A stretch of DNA of 42,205 nucleotides from IMG/VR virus record IMGVR_UViG_3300029923_000043, positions 1-42,205 of that record. One strand, 5' to 3'. Positions within the stretch are counted from its first letter, which is position 1. Each line of letters opens with the position of its first letter. Positions 1-8,046 of this stretch are shown piece by piece. A model generated the notes under the pieces. That model was given only the letters and a program-made list of their open reading frames with translations. It searched no databases and was not told the origin of the DNA. This stretch comes from a virus. Position numbers and translations under genes: made by a program.

Positions 1-101
1 AAATTATTTTTATCCTCGAAAGTAAATAACATTCCTTTTTCCATTTGATTCATAACTACTTTCTTACCACTTGGAACTTGTATTTCGATTGTTTGTTTCA
101 T
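1..101 (-). CDS. hypothetical protein, N-terminal part (runs off the window)
   Basis: Reading leftward from an ATG at 99-101 gives an open frame to the window edge. The protein begins MKQTIEIQVPSGKKVVMNQM and continues with EKGMLFTFEDK-type sequence. Only 33 residues are visible, with no stop. The start follows an A-rich leader, as at other genes here, and lies downstream of the next minus-strand gene (130-363), so the two are probably cotranscribed. The short beta-rich start with a lysine pair is seen in many small phage proteins, but no function can be assigned. Confidence 0.6.
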   Translation of the reverse strand, partial: MKQTIEIQVPSGKKVVMNQMEKGMLFTFEDKNN

Positions 102-129
102 AATTTTATTTAAATTGTTTTTTTTTTAT

Positions 130-363
130 TTAACAGGCGAAATATTCAAAATCTTCATCTAAACCAGATAAAAAAGTTTGTATTTGACCTTTTAATTCTT
201 GCTTATTTTCACCACATTGGTGCATAATAATTAATTTACCGTGACCACCCTCATATTCTTCAATAGGCTTTCCAGGTATTTGTCCAAGTGGCTCTCCGAT
301 CCAGGTTGAAATTTGTTGTGTTTTAAACCATTTTGTTGGTAATATTTCTTTTTCTTCTTTCAT
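130..363 (-). CDS. small hypothetical protein, 77 aa
   Basis: This is a 77-residue, mixed-charge protein with no membrane segment and no recognised domain. It contains two late cysteines (near residues 50 and 77) and a GEPLGQIPGKP segment. It is the first gene behind a well-formed Bacteroidota-type promoter (384-414), with its ATG about 20 bases from the -7 box, which supports it being real and separately transcribed from the reductase gene to its right. A terminator hairpin (421-468) separates it from that gene. It was not recognised; a small early phage protein is an inference. Confidence 0.65.
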   Translation of the reverse strand: MKEEKEILPTKWFKTQQISTWIGEPLGQIPGKPIEEYEGGHGKLIIMHQCGENKQELKGQIQTFLSGLDEDFEYFAC

Positions 364-383
364 GGTTTTTTATTTAATTTTCA

Positions 384-414
384 CAAATATACGTTTAATT
401 ATTGAATAAAACAA
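384..414 (-). promoter_or_regulatory. Bacteroidota-type promoter (TTG-N20-TATATTTG)
   Basis: On the minus strand, TTG (412-414) and TATATTTG (384-391) are separated by exactly 20 bases, matching the Bacteroidota sigma-factor pattern TTG/TANNTTTG. The predicted start site falls about 10-15 bases before the ATG of the 77-aa gene at 363. Confidence 0.75.
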
Positions 415-420
415 GTTAAA

Positions 421-468
421 TTAAAAAAAATGATTGGGAACCTAAATAACTTTAGAAACCCAACCATT
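421..468 (-). terminator. intrinsic terminator after nrdJ
   Basis: Read leftward, CCCAACCATT (459-468) and AATGATTGGG (429-438) form a 10-bp stem with one A-C mismatch, followed directly by a run of T (A421-430 on the plus strand). It sits 12 bases past the stop codon of the ribonucleotide reductase gene, so it ends the replication operon. Confidence 0.75.
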
Positions 469-480
469 TAATATTATTTA

Positions 481-2739
481 TTACACTCTTTTGATTTCAC
501 AAGCCCCACCAGAACAGGCTTGGGCGGCATAATCAGATACATCTTTAAATGCTGGTTTATTAAGTATCTTATTAAAATCAACCTCGCGCATTTGTCGGTT
601 AATAACCTCCCATTTATGAATTAGGTGAATATCTTTTAAACAATATACCATTTTCTTTAGATCTCCTTTAAAATAGTTTTTAGCAAACTTCTTTGCGCAG
701 CTTAACCAATATTTTTTAAGAAGTACTTCTTCCCTTGTTCCTGTTACTAATAAATCTCTATCAAGGACGCTATCACAAGCAAGCCATAAATTATTTTTAA
801 AGTAATGTAACCCATCTACAATTAACCCAGATGCAAATAAAGAACCTTTACCATATAGAGAAATAATTTCTTCCATAGTATTTACCGTTGTAAAAGGGGC
901 TTGATTAAATTCTCTATCGGCTGTATTTGATATAAATGATACAGCCGTAAAAGCCTTTTTATTATCCCAAATATAATCAATTACTTCTTCAATATTATCA
1001 ATAATAACAGTGCAGCTTACGTTGTGATTAATGTGTGGATATCCACATAGTTCTGGGTTAGTACCGTAAGTTACCCAATTTTCTTGAACTAATTTGATTT
1101 TCTCAAGATGTGCTAAACCAGTCATGTCTTTTTTGTAAAAACCATCTTTTGAATTTTCTATTGGTATAAAAACAACATAATCCGAATTAGTATCAGACCA
1201 CGCCGATTCTTCTAATAAGAAAGGCATATTTTCATTCAACCATTTAGCGGTTTCAGCTTCTTTATTTAGTTGCATTAACCTGAAATATGATTGAGCGTGT
1301 TCTGGGTGAATGCCAGAGGATGTACCTAAAATAACACTACTATTACCACTTGGTTTACAACAAGTTAGCCTTGCAGCTGGGTTAATACCAATTAGTTTTG
1401 CTACTTCTACATTGGTCTTTCTTATGATATCAACTCCTTTTTGTAATAATTCAGCGTTGAATAATTTTGGATTATTCATCCAGCCTGTAATTGACACCCC
1501 CAATAAAGATTCTTTTTGAAATATTTTTTCACTTGTTTCACCTAAATATGAAAACGATGTAAAACCAGCTTGAATTGTTCCCAAAATAGTTGCATCAGCA
1601 CAGGCTTTAAAGAACTTTTCTTTTGTAGTACAAGCTTCGGCTGAAATTTCTGTTAGATTACAACCTTGTATACCTAATAAATGGCTGTTATTTTTAATGA
1701 AATCACCTAATTCTTCGTACTTAATATTTTCTAAGTCCATCGTATCATTCCATAATATTGGAAGTTGTGCAATCTCAAAACAAGGATTAAACATATCAAA
1801 ATATGAATTTGCAAAAACAAAACCAATATCCGAAACACCATCGTTCATTTTGATAATTTCTTCGAATTGAGCTTTTCCAACTTTATCTCTTTTTAATAGA
1901 ATAGAGTTATTGGACCTTGCCCTCTGTGGGTTAGTTTCAAACCAATTCCCCATTTTTGCATTGATCATCTCATCATCATTTTCATCAATAATCATATCCA
2001 TTGCTGATCGCCTAACACCACCACTAAGAACAGCGTTTGATGCAAAACAAAGTATGTCGAATGCTAAAATAGGTCTAACAACATTACCTTCTTTAGATAA
2101 CCAATTTTCAATTAAATTTTCAATTTGTTCTAATGATTTTTTTAATGCTTCAGAACCAGGAGCTTTAAACCCTCCACTAATGAAAGCACCTTTTTTTCTT
2201 ATTTTTGAATAATCGAATTTAATTTCATACCCATAATATTCTGGGAATGGTTGGTTATCTTTGAAATACGAAGACATTAAAACACCAAGAGAATCTGACC
2301 ACCCCTCTATTGAGTCTGGAATAATAAATGTTTTTGTTCCATTATTTCTTTTCTCAATATTAGATATATTTTGAACGAATGGTATTAATAATCCGCCACC
2401 GAACCCACACCCACTAAGTAGTAAATAAAATACCTCTTGGAAAATCTTATTGTAAGCTACATAGCCAGTCGTGCAGTTGTATAATCTACTATTATGTTTC
2501 TCTAATTGTTCACCGCGATATTGTAGGCTTCGTTGTGATGCTAATACCAATTTGTCCTTCATGCTTTGAACAGCTGAGTCAGTATACGGTTTTATCTTAT
2601 CCCCATATTTTTTTAAATGGGTTTCAATAATTGAATCACAAGCCTCTTCCCACGTTTCATATCGACCTAAATCTTCTCTCCATTTCAAGTAATCCGAATG
2701 TAATTTTAAATCCGATAGAAATTTTTTACCTTTTTGCAT
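481..2739 (-). CDS. nrdJ: adenosylcobalamin-dependent ribonucleoside-triphosphate reductase (class II, monomeric)
   Basis: This enzyme reduces ribonucleotides to deoxyribonucleotides in the cytoplasm, supplying phage DNA synthesis with a cobalamin-generated radical. The NPCFEI motif gives Asn318, the probable radical Cys320 and Glu322. An early Cys89 in YNCTTGY fits the active-site disulfide partner. The CKPSGNSS segment followed by GTSSGIHPEHAQSYFR is typical of the monomeric RTPR type, and the C-terminal tail has CSGGAC (Cys742/Cys747), the redox relay pair. The 752-residue length fits the Lactobacillus leichmannii type. The stop of the upstream helicase gene lies 16 bases before the start, so they share an operon, and a terminator follows (421-468). 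No NrdA/NrdB pair is visible in the window. Family assignment is strong; preference for triphosphates is inferred from the subclass. Confidence 0.92.
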   Translation of the reverse strand: MQKGKKFLSDLKLHSDYLKWREDLGRYETWEEACDSIIETHLKKYGDKIKPYTDSAVQSMKDKLVLASQRSLQYRGEQLEKHNSRLYNCTTGYVAYNKIFQEVFYLLLSGCGFGGGLLIPFVQNISNIEKRNNGTKTFIIPDSIEGWSDSLGVLMSSYFKDNQPFPEYYGYEIKFDYSKIRKKGAFISGGFKAPGSEALKKSLEQIENLIENWLSKEGNVVRPILAFDILCFASNAVLSGGVRRSAMDMIIDENDDEMINAKMGNWFETNPQRARSNNSILLKRDKVGKAQFEEIIKMNDGVSDIGFVFANSYFDMFNPCFEIAQLPILWNDTMDLENIKYEELGDFIKNNSHLLGIQGCNLTEISAEACTTKEKFFKACADATILGTIQAGFTSFSYLGETSEKIFQKESLLGVSITGWMNNPKLFNAELLQKGVDIIRKTNVEVAKLIGINPAARLTCCKPSGNSSVILGTSSGIHPEHAQSYFRLMQLNKEAETAKWLNENMPFLLEESAWSDTNSDYVVFIPIENSKDGFYKKDMTGLAHLEKIKLVQENWVTYGTNPELCGYPHINHNVSCTVIIDNIEEVIDYIWDNKKAFTAVSFISNTADREFNQAPFTTVNTMEEIISLYGKGSLFASGLIVDGLHYFKNNLWLACDSVLDRDLLVTGTREEVLLKKYWLSCAKKFAKNYFKGDLKKMVYCLKDIHLIHKWEVINRQMREVDFNKILNKPAFKDVSDYAAQACSGGACEIKRV

Positions 2740-2755
2740 TTTATTTATTTTGTTT

Positions 2756-5275
2756 TTAATTGTTTTGTTCTTCTTTTTCTTTTTTCGCCAATTCTCTTCT
2801 TAATCTTGCGGCTTCCAAAATATCTTTTGTTTTTTCTTGCTTTTTCTCAGCTTCAGAACTATTATAATCTGTCATTCCCTCAAACATTTGGATATTATCA
2901 GTGTTTATCTCACAAGTACCATTATTAAATGAAGCACCTTCCATTACTCTACCAGATTTACCAGATCTATTTTTCAATACAGCAATCGTTGCAATATTAT
3001 TTTCCATATCTTCCATTGAACGGGCAATTGATATTACAATGTGAGCAATTTGAATTTTTTTGAAACTACCACCAGCTTTATCCATTGTCACAATTTCAGC
3101 ATTTAATGAATCTTTCGTTCCTTGGGTTGGAACCCATAAGGCAATATCTAAATCTGATGCTATTGCTTCTAATTGACGCATTGTATGACCCTCTCCTGTC
3201 CACTGGTCCTTGAAATTCTTTGAAGCTACCAAACATTCGAAATAATCCACTATAACCATATCTGGATTAAAACCAGTATTGATAAGTCTCTTAATATATG
3301 TCCTGATTTGAACTGGATTAACTTCCCCTGTATTAAATTTTTTAATTACAAGATTTTCATCGAAAGCATCCGTGTAAGACATAATATCTTTAACCATTTC
3401 AATATTTTCTGGTTTTGATAAATCTCTTGCCTCGACACCCGTAATCTTCCCAATATGTTTTCGTTGAATTTGTTTTTCCTTATCCTCAAAAATTATTTGA
3501 AGTACTTTAAAATTGTTTAAAGCGGCATGATTTGCAAAACTTGTTGTTAATGAGGTATTATGTGTAACAATAAAATCTCGCGTTAAATATAATCCATCTT
3601 CACTTTCCAGCATAATACATTTGGACTCTTCTTGTCTAACTAACTCAACCGACTCAATAAATCTAAGTGTTTTCTTACTTGTTCTATAATTAACTCTATC
3701 TTGTTTTCTTTTTAAATTAAATATTGGGATAGTTGTATCTATTAATGTAATTGTTACTTCATAATGAATACCACAATCTACTCCAATATTATATTTTTTA
3801 TTAAAATAAGAAGCATTTTTTTCTCTAACAATTGCAAATCCACCTAAAGATAATACAAGTGTTTTAACATCTTCGGCTAATTGTTTTGATTTTGTATTAT
3901 AACAAGAACAACCATTTTTTTGACAAGTTCCATCGGTATCCATAAGACCATTTAATAATTCTATCCGATTTTCAATTGAATTATATAAATAATCGTTTGG
4001 TATAAACTTATCTTCACTTTTTTCTTCTAATGTAAAATATTTATATAATTGTTCTTTTAGTAAATAAGATAATTGAATTTTGGTAATATGTGGGTCTCTT
4101 GTTGAATTATTTAATGAAACTACATTTGTTATTTTACAAATTTTATCAATTATTTCTTGGTCAACAGATGTGATGTCCATTCTTGAAAAACAGCCATCTC
4201 CAATAAATGCCCCTATAAAATAAGGTGGTAATGTTTCTGGTATATCTATTGTGTTAAACTGAACCGCTTCTGGCATTGGAACTTTAAAGTTATGTCTTTT
4301 AGGGTGTCCAGCATAGTTTTTAAATAACCCTTTTTCTAAAATTTGTTTCAATGATAATGTTTGATATGTGTGATCTGGTATATAATATTTATCATCACGA
4401 CTTTTACTAACACCACTAACGTATTTTTTACCACACCTTTGATATACTGAATTAACATTCCATAAATGATCTATACCGCATTCTACTGAAACTTTATCAG
4501 AAAAAGTAACTTTATATACGTCTTTAACTCCCTGTGGAAAGGTATTAATTACTTTGACTGGTTTTCCATTTCCACCAATAACAAAATCACCTACTTCAAT
4601 TGAACCCATAGTTCTAAATCCATCTGGAGTACACACTAACTCGCTGATTGGTTGCTCTTTACCAAAAGATGAAGGTCCTATTATAACACCTAATTCACCT
4701 CGCCCAAGCCCACCTTCAAGCGCATCGTCAACGCCTTTAACTCCAGTTGGTACGACTTTTCTATAATCTTCTGAAAGTACTTCACCTAAGTTGTCTCTAA
4801 GGTGAATACCTATTTCTTCTCTGTTGCCAGTCGCTAATGCATTTCTAATTAATTCTTCTAATTCATCATATTTATCAATATCACCATCGCTAATAAATTT
4901 ACCCATTTGATTATAAACTTTGGCCATATTTTGTTGTTTGAAAAATTTATGGGCCTTTGTTTTAATTGAATCAGCACCTTCACAGGTTGTGTTTTTAATC
5001 TTTTTAACAATTTCAACCACAAATTCAATATCCTGATCACTATTTGTTGTTGAACGTAATTCTATTTCTGCCTGTTCATAAGATGGAACATAATCATTTA
5101 TATCGAAAAAATTTTTAAGCGTTCCCATGAACCGTCTAACATTTACATCTGTGAACATATTTGTATCAACCATATCAGAAACATCTCTAAAAAATTTCTT
5201 ATCATCCATAAAATGATGAGCCAATCTATACTGAAATTCTGTGCCTAAATAACCTAAATCGTCTCTCTTTGCCAT
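2756..5275 (-). CDS. replicative DNA helicase (DnaB / T4 gp41-like) interrupted by an in-frame intein
   Basis: This is a hexameric 5'-3' helicase that unwinds DNA at the phage replication fork. The 839-residue precursor consists of an N-extein (1-206), an intein (207-573) and a C-extein (574-839). Joining the exteins restores a Walker A motif, GPSSFGK plus TSLTT, and leaves a helicase of 472 residues, the usual gp41/DnaB size. The C-extein has the Walker B stretch MVIVDYFECL, WVPTQGTKDSL, and an arginine-rich C-terminal core (AVLKNRSGKSGR) as in the RecA-fold DnaB family. The C-terminus is Lys/Glu-rich. The gene is followed 16 bases later by nrdJ. A 13-bp hairpin (5311-5343) lies in the gap upstream. 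The start follows ATAAATAAAAAATGG, the A-rich leader type seen throughout. The assignment is firm; excision of the intein is inferred. Confidence 0.92.
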   Translation of the reverse strand: MAKRDDLGYLGTEFQYRLAHHFMDDKKFFRDVSDMVDTNMFTDVNVRRFMGTLKNFFDINDYVPSYEQAEIELRSTTNSDQDIEFVVEIVKKIKNTTCEGADSIKTKAHKFFKQQNMAKVYNQMGKFISDGDIDKYDELEELIRNALATGNREEIGIHLRDNLGEVLSEDYRKVVPTGVKGVDDALEGGLGRGELGVIIGPSSFGKEQPISELVCTPDGFRTMGSIEVGDFVIGGNGKPVKVINTFPQGVKDVYKVTFSDKVSVECGIDHLWNVNSVYQRCGKKYVSGVSKSRDDKYYIPDHTYQTLSLKQILEKGLFKNYAGHPKRHNFKVPMPEAVQFNTIDIPETLPPYFIGAFIGDGCFSRMDITSVDQEIIDKICKITNVVSLNNSTRDPHITKIQLSYLLKEQLYKYFTLEEKSEDKFIPNDYLYNSIENRIELLNGLMDTDGTCQKNGCSCYNTKSKQLAEDVKTLVLSLGGFAIVREKNASYFNKKYNIGVDCGIHYEVTITLIDTTIPIFNLKRKQDRVNYRTSKKTLRFIESVELVRQEESKCIMLESEDGLYLTRDFIVTHNTSLTTSFANHAALNNFKVLQIIFEDKEKQIQRKHIGKITGVEARDLSKPENIEMVKDIMSYTDAFDENLVIKKFNTGEVNPVQIRTYIKRLINTGFNPDMVIVDYFECLVASKNFKDQWTGEGHTMRQLEAIASDLDIALWVPTQGTKDSLNAEIVTMDKAGGSFKKIQIAHIVISIARSMEDMENNIATIAVLKNRSGKSGRVMEGASFNNGTCEINTDNIQMFEGMTDYNSSEAEKKQEKTKDILEAARLRRELAKKEKEEQNN
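3557..4657 (-). other. intein with LAGLIDADG homing endonuclease, class 3 type, at the helicase P-loop
   Basis: This is a 367-residue protein insertion placed between GK and T of Walker A (helicase residues 207-573). It shows HINT splicing blocks and two LAGLIDADG motifs (FIGDGCF near helicase residue 356 and LNGLMDTDG near 440). It begins with Glu (EQPISELVCTPDG), not Cys, Ser or Ala, so the normal first nucleophile is absent. Instead it has the three residues that define class 3 inteins: Trp66 after His64 in block B (GIDHLW), Cys347 in block F (SKCIML) and Thr365 before the terminal His-Asn (FIVTHN). The +1 extein residue is Thr. Known class 3 inteins splice through the block F Cys. Splicing activity here is inferred, and the endonuclease looks intact. 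Confidence 0.88.
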
Positions 5276-5310
5276 TTTTTATTTATAACTTTTTTATTTT
5301 TTTTGATAAG

Positions 5311-5343
5311 ATTGCCGAAATACTTTTATGGTATTTCGGCAAT
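5311..5343. promoter_or_regulatory. perfect 13-bp hairpin between helicase and upstream gene
   Basis: ATTGCCGAAATAC (5311-5323) pairs perfectly with GTATTTCGGCAAT (5331-5343) around a 7-base loop. No T-run follows on the minus strand, where the next bases are CTTATC and then A-rich sequence, so it is not a classic terminator for the operon. It may be an mRNA-processing or stability element, or a protein site, in the leader of the helicase gene. Its role is unknown. Confidence 0.6.
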
Positions 5344-5379
5344 TAAACTTGTTTTAATAACTAAATTTATATTAGATAT

Positions 5380-6276
5380 TTAACTATTTCCCCATTTTTT
5401 AGCCATTGATTCTGCTGCTAAGTCATCTTCCCAATCTTCGATTGGCGAATAGTTTTGATATACTTTACCGTTACCAGCATCAAATTCCATTGTATAGGCT
5501 TCATATACTACCCTGTCAACTCCGCGATTTTCATCGAAAGATTTACAAATTGGCGTGATTTTATTATCTACGTATTCAAATTTCCCATTTGTAAAGTCGG
5601 TAAATACGATTTCATCTAACATTAACTCTGGTAGACTTTGTTTGTAAATAACCCTTTGTTCGTGTTCTTTTGAATAAAATGACGAGCACACACTACAAAG
5701 GTGTTTCATGATGATAGCGGTCAAATCTGGTCTATCTACTGCTGACCTTTGAGCAATCGATCTTGTGAAATCAAGTGCTTGAATATTTACCGAGTCATAT
5801 TTATATTTTTTATTCGTTAAATCAACTGAATTTCTAACGGTAAAAGGATAATTATCACCAGACCAAATTTTTGTAATCACAGGTTTTAACCCATCAAAAA
5901 AAGTGAACTTAAAGGTAGTTATTTGTGATGCATTAATCGTATTAGTGAATTCTGGAGAAATATCTTTCGATTCTTCTAAGTCACCATGATACACGCCTAA
6001 CTTTCTATTACCTCTTACAGTTTTCTGAATTGTCAATGGCATATTACACCAAGTATAAACTCTTGATTTAGATTTTAAATCCCTATCAATCAATCTAACG
6101 ATATCATCAATAGCCTCCTTTAATTCAATCGATCTTAATGAACTGGCATCGAAATTATTAATGTTAAAATCACGTTTACAAATAATAACCTCGTTGTTAG
6201 TATTTTCCAAGTCGTTTACAGATAATACATATGAAAATCTATAATCTATTTTACTGAAATCTTTTTTTTCTTCCAT
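5380..6276 (-). CDS. hypothetical protein in the recombination/replication operon, 298 aa
   Basis: This 298-residue soluble protein was not recognised. It has no signal peptide or membrane segment, and is rich in Asp, Asn and Ser. One CxxC is present (HLCSVC, about residue 190) with a nearby His (SKEHEQ), but no second pair, so a zinc site is uncertain. The gene starts two bases after the stop of the UvsX-like recombinase and is followed by the helicase, so it is surely in the same operon. In T4-like phages this neighbourhood holds recombination mediators, helicase loaders and primase genes; a helicase-loader or mediator role is only a position-based guess. Confidence 0.7.
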   Translation of the reverse strand: MEEKKDFSKIDYRFSYVLSVNDLENTNNEVIICKRDFNINNFDASSLRSIELKEAIDDIVRLIDRDLKSKSRVYTWCNMPLTIQKTVRGNRKLGVYHGDLEESKDISPEFTNTINASQITTFKFTFFDGLKPVITKIWSGDNYPFTVRNSVDLTNKKYKYDSVNIQALDFTRSIAQRSAVDRPDLTAIIMKHLCSVCSSFYSKEHEQRVIYKQSLPELMLDEIVFTDFTNGKFEYVDNKITPICKSFDENRGVDRVVYEAYTMEFDAGNGKVYQNYSPIEDWEDDLAAESMAKKWGNS

Positions 6277-6278
6277 AT

Positions 6279-7433
6279 TTAATCCTCCTTTTCTACTGAA
6301 AATTCTAATTCGGTATCATCCTTAATTGGCTTACCTGTTAATTCACTCAATTTATTTAATAAAAATTTAGAATACTGTTTCTTATAAGCATCTATTTTTT
6401 CTGGATTCCAAAGTCCGTGTGATAAAGAAGAAATTTTTCCTTCGTATTCAATACCAGTTACGTGATTTTTAGCAACTTTTATTTTAGTTGTGATTCCATA
6501 TCTATACGATTTTTTATCGGAAATTGCACTTAGTTTTTCAACCGCACCAGTTGTTACACCACCTAATTGTATTCTAAGTCTACTAAACCATTTTACACCA
6601 TCTCCACCACTAGTTTTTAATTGAGGAGCACCCATCTGCATACTATCAACCCATACCTTATTTATAAAAAACATAGTGTTTGTATATGAACTACTCTCTT
6701 TCCTTGATAATGGTATCCTATTATTCCCAATAATATTAAAGCTTGATTTAATAGCCCCAGCATCAAACATATTATTACCTGTCTTCGACATTACGGACCT
6801 ATATGATGGTATAGATCCAACGGAATCCCAAATAAAACACATTTCATAATCTATCTCCCCATCTTTATTACCTTGTAAATCTAATAATTCATTAATAGAA
6901 TACGCAATATCTTCAAGAACAGCCACTTTTCGATTTGGCTTTTCAAGCATTTTACTTTGAGCATAATCCATCTTCCCGTATTTTCTATATAAAATCTCCG
7001 CATCATAATATAAGAAAAAACCACTATGATCCACAACTTTACTTTCTACTTCTCCAGTATCTTCATTAACAACATCCCCCATTACATCGTCAAATTCGAC
7101 ACCACACATACGGGCGTGTTCCCACGGAAAATTACTTTCAGTTTCGTAAATTACAGGTAGAATATTCTCTCTCTGACACTGAGCCATTAATTCTAATTTA
7201 AAAGTAGATTTACCAGTATCACTATGCCCCATTATATCACTACAAAACCCTTTTGGAATTCCTGGTAGTTTAACCGCATCATAAAAACCTTCTGGTAATA
7301 CAATCCATTCTAAATCCTTGTCTTTTACACCATTTAAATCGTTCTTAGCTTTAAATGCATTTGCAAAATCTTTTTTATCAACAAATCCACTCGTTGACAC
7401 TTCTTTCTTTTTTACAGGCTGCTTTGTTGCCAT
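6279..7433 (-). CDS. uvsX: RecA-family recombinase (T4 UvsX-like)
   Basis: This ATP-dependent strand-exchange protein coats single-stranded DNA for phage recombination, repair and recombination-primed replication. Walker A is GHSDTGKST (residues 69-77), followed by a Walker B-like CFIWDSVGSIPSY segment. VIYETESNFPWEHARMCGV resembles the Glu-containing catalytic segment of RecA proteins, and LKTSGGDGVKWFSRLRIQL corresponds to the DNA-binding loop L2 region and the following strand. Its 384 residues are close to T4 UvsX. The C-terminus is acidic. The start follows AAATAAAAAATGG. It lies between dUTPase and an unknown protein, in a replication operon with an SSB and a DnaB helicase, as expected. 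UvsX rather than bacterial RecA is favoured by length and neighbours. Confidence 0.88.
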   Translation of the reverse strand: MATKQPVKKKEVSTSGFVDKKDFANAFKAKNDLNGVKDKDLEWIVLPEGFYDAVKLPGIPKGFCSDIMGHSDTGKSTFKLELMAQCQRENILPVIYETESNFPWEHARMCGVEFDDVMGDVVNEDTGEVESKVVDHSGFFLYYDAEILYRKYGKMDYAQSKMLEKPNRKVAVLEDIAYSINELLDLQGNKDGEIDYEMCFIWDSVGSIPSYRSVMSKTGNNMFDAGAIKSSFNIIGNNRIPLSRKESSSYTNTMFFINKVWVDSMQMGAPQLKTSGGDGVKWFSRLRIQLGGVTTGAVEKLSAISDKKSYRYGITTKIKVAKNHVTGIEYEGKISSLSHGLWNPEKIDAYKKQYSKFLLNKLSELTGKPIKDDTELEFSVEKED

Positions 7434-7491
7434 TTTTTATTTGTTTAAATTATTAATATGAAACTATTTTAAACAAAACTATTTTTGAATT

Positions 7492-7950
7492 TTATTTTAA
7501 CCCAGAAGCACCAAAACCAGAAGCACCTCTATCTGTAACTTTATTTATCTCATCAACAATAATAATATCAACATAATTACTATTATAGACTGGACAAACC
7601 ACCAATTGAGCAATCCTATCACCATTTTCAATAATTATATCTTCTTTGGAAAGGTTAATTGCGATAATTTGAACGTGGCCAACATATGGTTCGTCTACAG
7701 TTCCTGGGGTATTAGCAACGCATAGAGCCTGTTTTAAAGCACACCCGCTACGACTCCTTACCTGAGCTTCACATCCACTTGGTAAGTTAATATAAATACC
7801 TGTTGGTATTAATATTCTTTCTAATGATTTTAATATAATTGGCTCGGATAGCCAAGCGCGTAAATCCATACCACTATCACCAACTTTGGCATATACTGGG
7901 TCAGGATTTGGGGAAATATTTTTAATTTCTAATTTAATTTTTTCTTGCAA
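7492..7950 (-). CDS. dut: dUTP diphosphatase (trimeric dUTPase)
   Basis: This enzyme hydrolyses dUTP to dUMP and pyrophosphate, keeping uracil out of phage DNA and feeding dTMP synthesis. All five motifs of the trimeric family are visible: DSGMDLRA (25-32), RSRSG (65-69), GTVDEPYVG (83-91, with catalytic Asp86 and uracil-binding Tyr89), GDRIAQLV (110-117) and RGASGFGASG (141-150). The last is the glycine-rich flexible arm. The 152-residue length is normal. It lies between the SSB gene and uvsX. The gap upstream holds a folded sequence (7984-8025). The protein looks fully active. Confidence 0.96.
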   Translation of the reverse strand: MQEKIKLEIKNISPNPDPVYAKVGDSGMDLRAWLSEPIILKSLERILIPTGIYINLPSGCEAQVRSRSGCALKQALCVANTPGTVDEPYVGHVQIIAINLSKEDIIIENGDRIAQLVVCPVYNSNYVDIIIVDEINKVTDRGASGFGASGLK

Positions 7951-7983
7951 AATAACTTTATTTAATGATTTATGAAACTATGA

Positions 7984-8025
7984 AGCGGTTACGTTCAGAT
8001 AATGACCTGAAGAGGCTTTACCGCT
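7984..8025. promoter_or_regulatory. two-stem hairpin structure between SSB and dut
   Basis: AGCGGT (7984-7989) pairs with ACCGCT (8020-8025), and inside it TTCAG (7994-7998) pairs with CTGAA (8007-8011). It is much more GC-rich than its surroundings. No T-run follows on either strand, so it is unlikely to be a terminator. A regulatory or RNA-processing structure in the SSB-dut intergenic region is inferred. Confidence 0.45.
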
Positions 8026-8046
8026 AATTAATAAATATCTTTTTTC

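Noticed and set aside
4858-5040. Minus-strand 60-codon frame inside the helicase gene
   Set aside because: It is an alternative-frame shadow of a well-supported conserved gene.
7474-7504. A further TTG/TANNTTTG promoter before uvsX
   Set aside because: CAAAACTA at 7474-7481 fits the -7 box but no TTG is found at the 20-base spacing; the gene is probably read from the SSB promoter.
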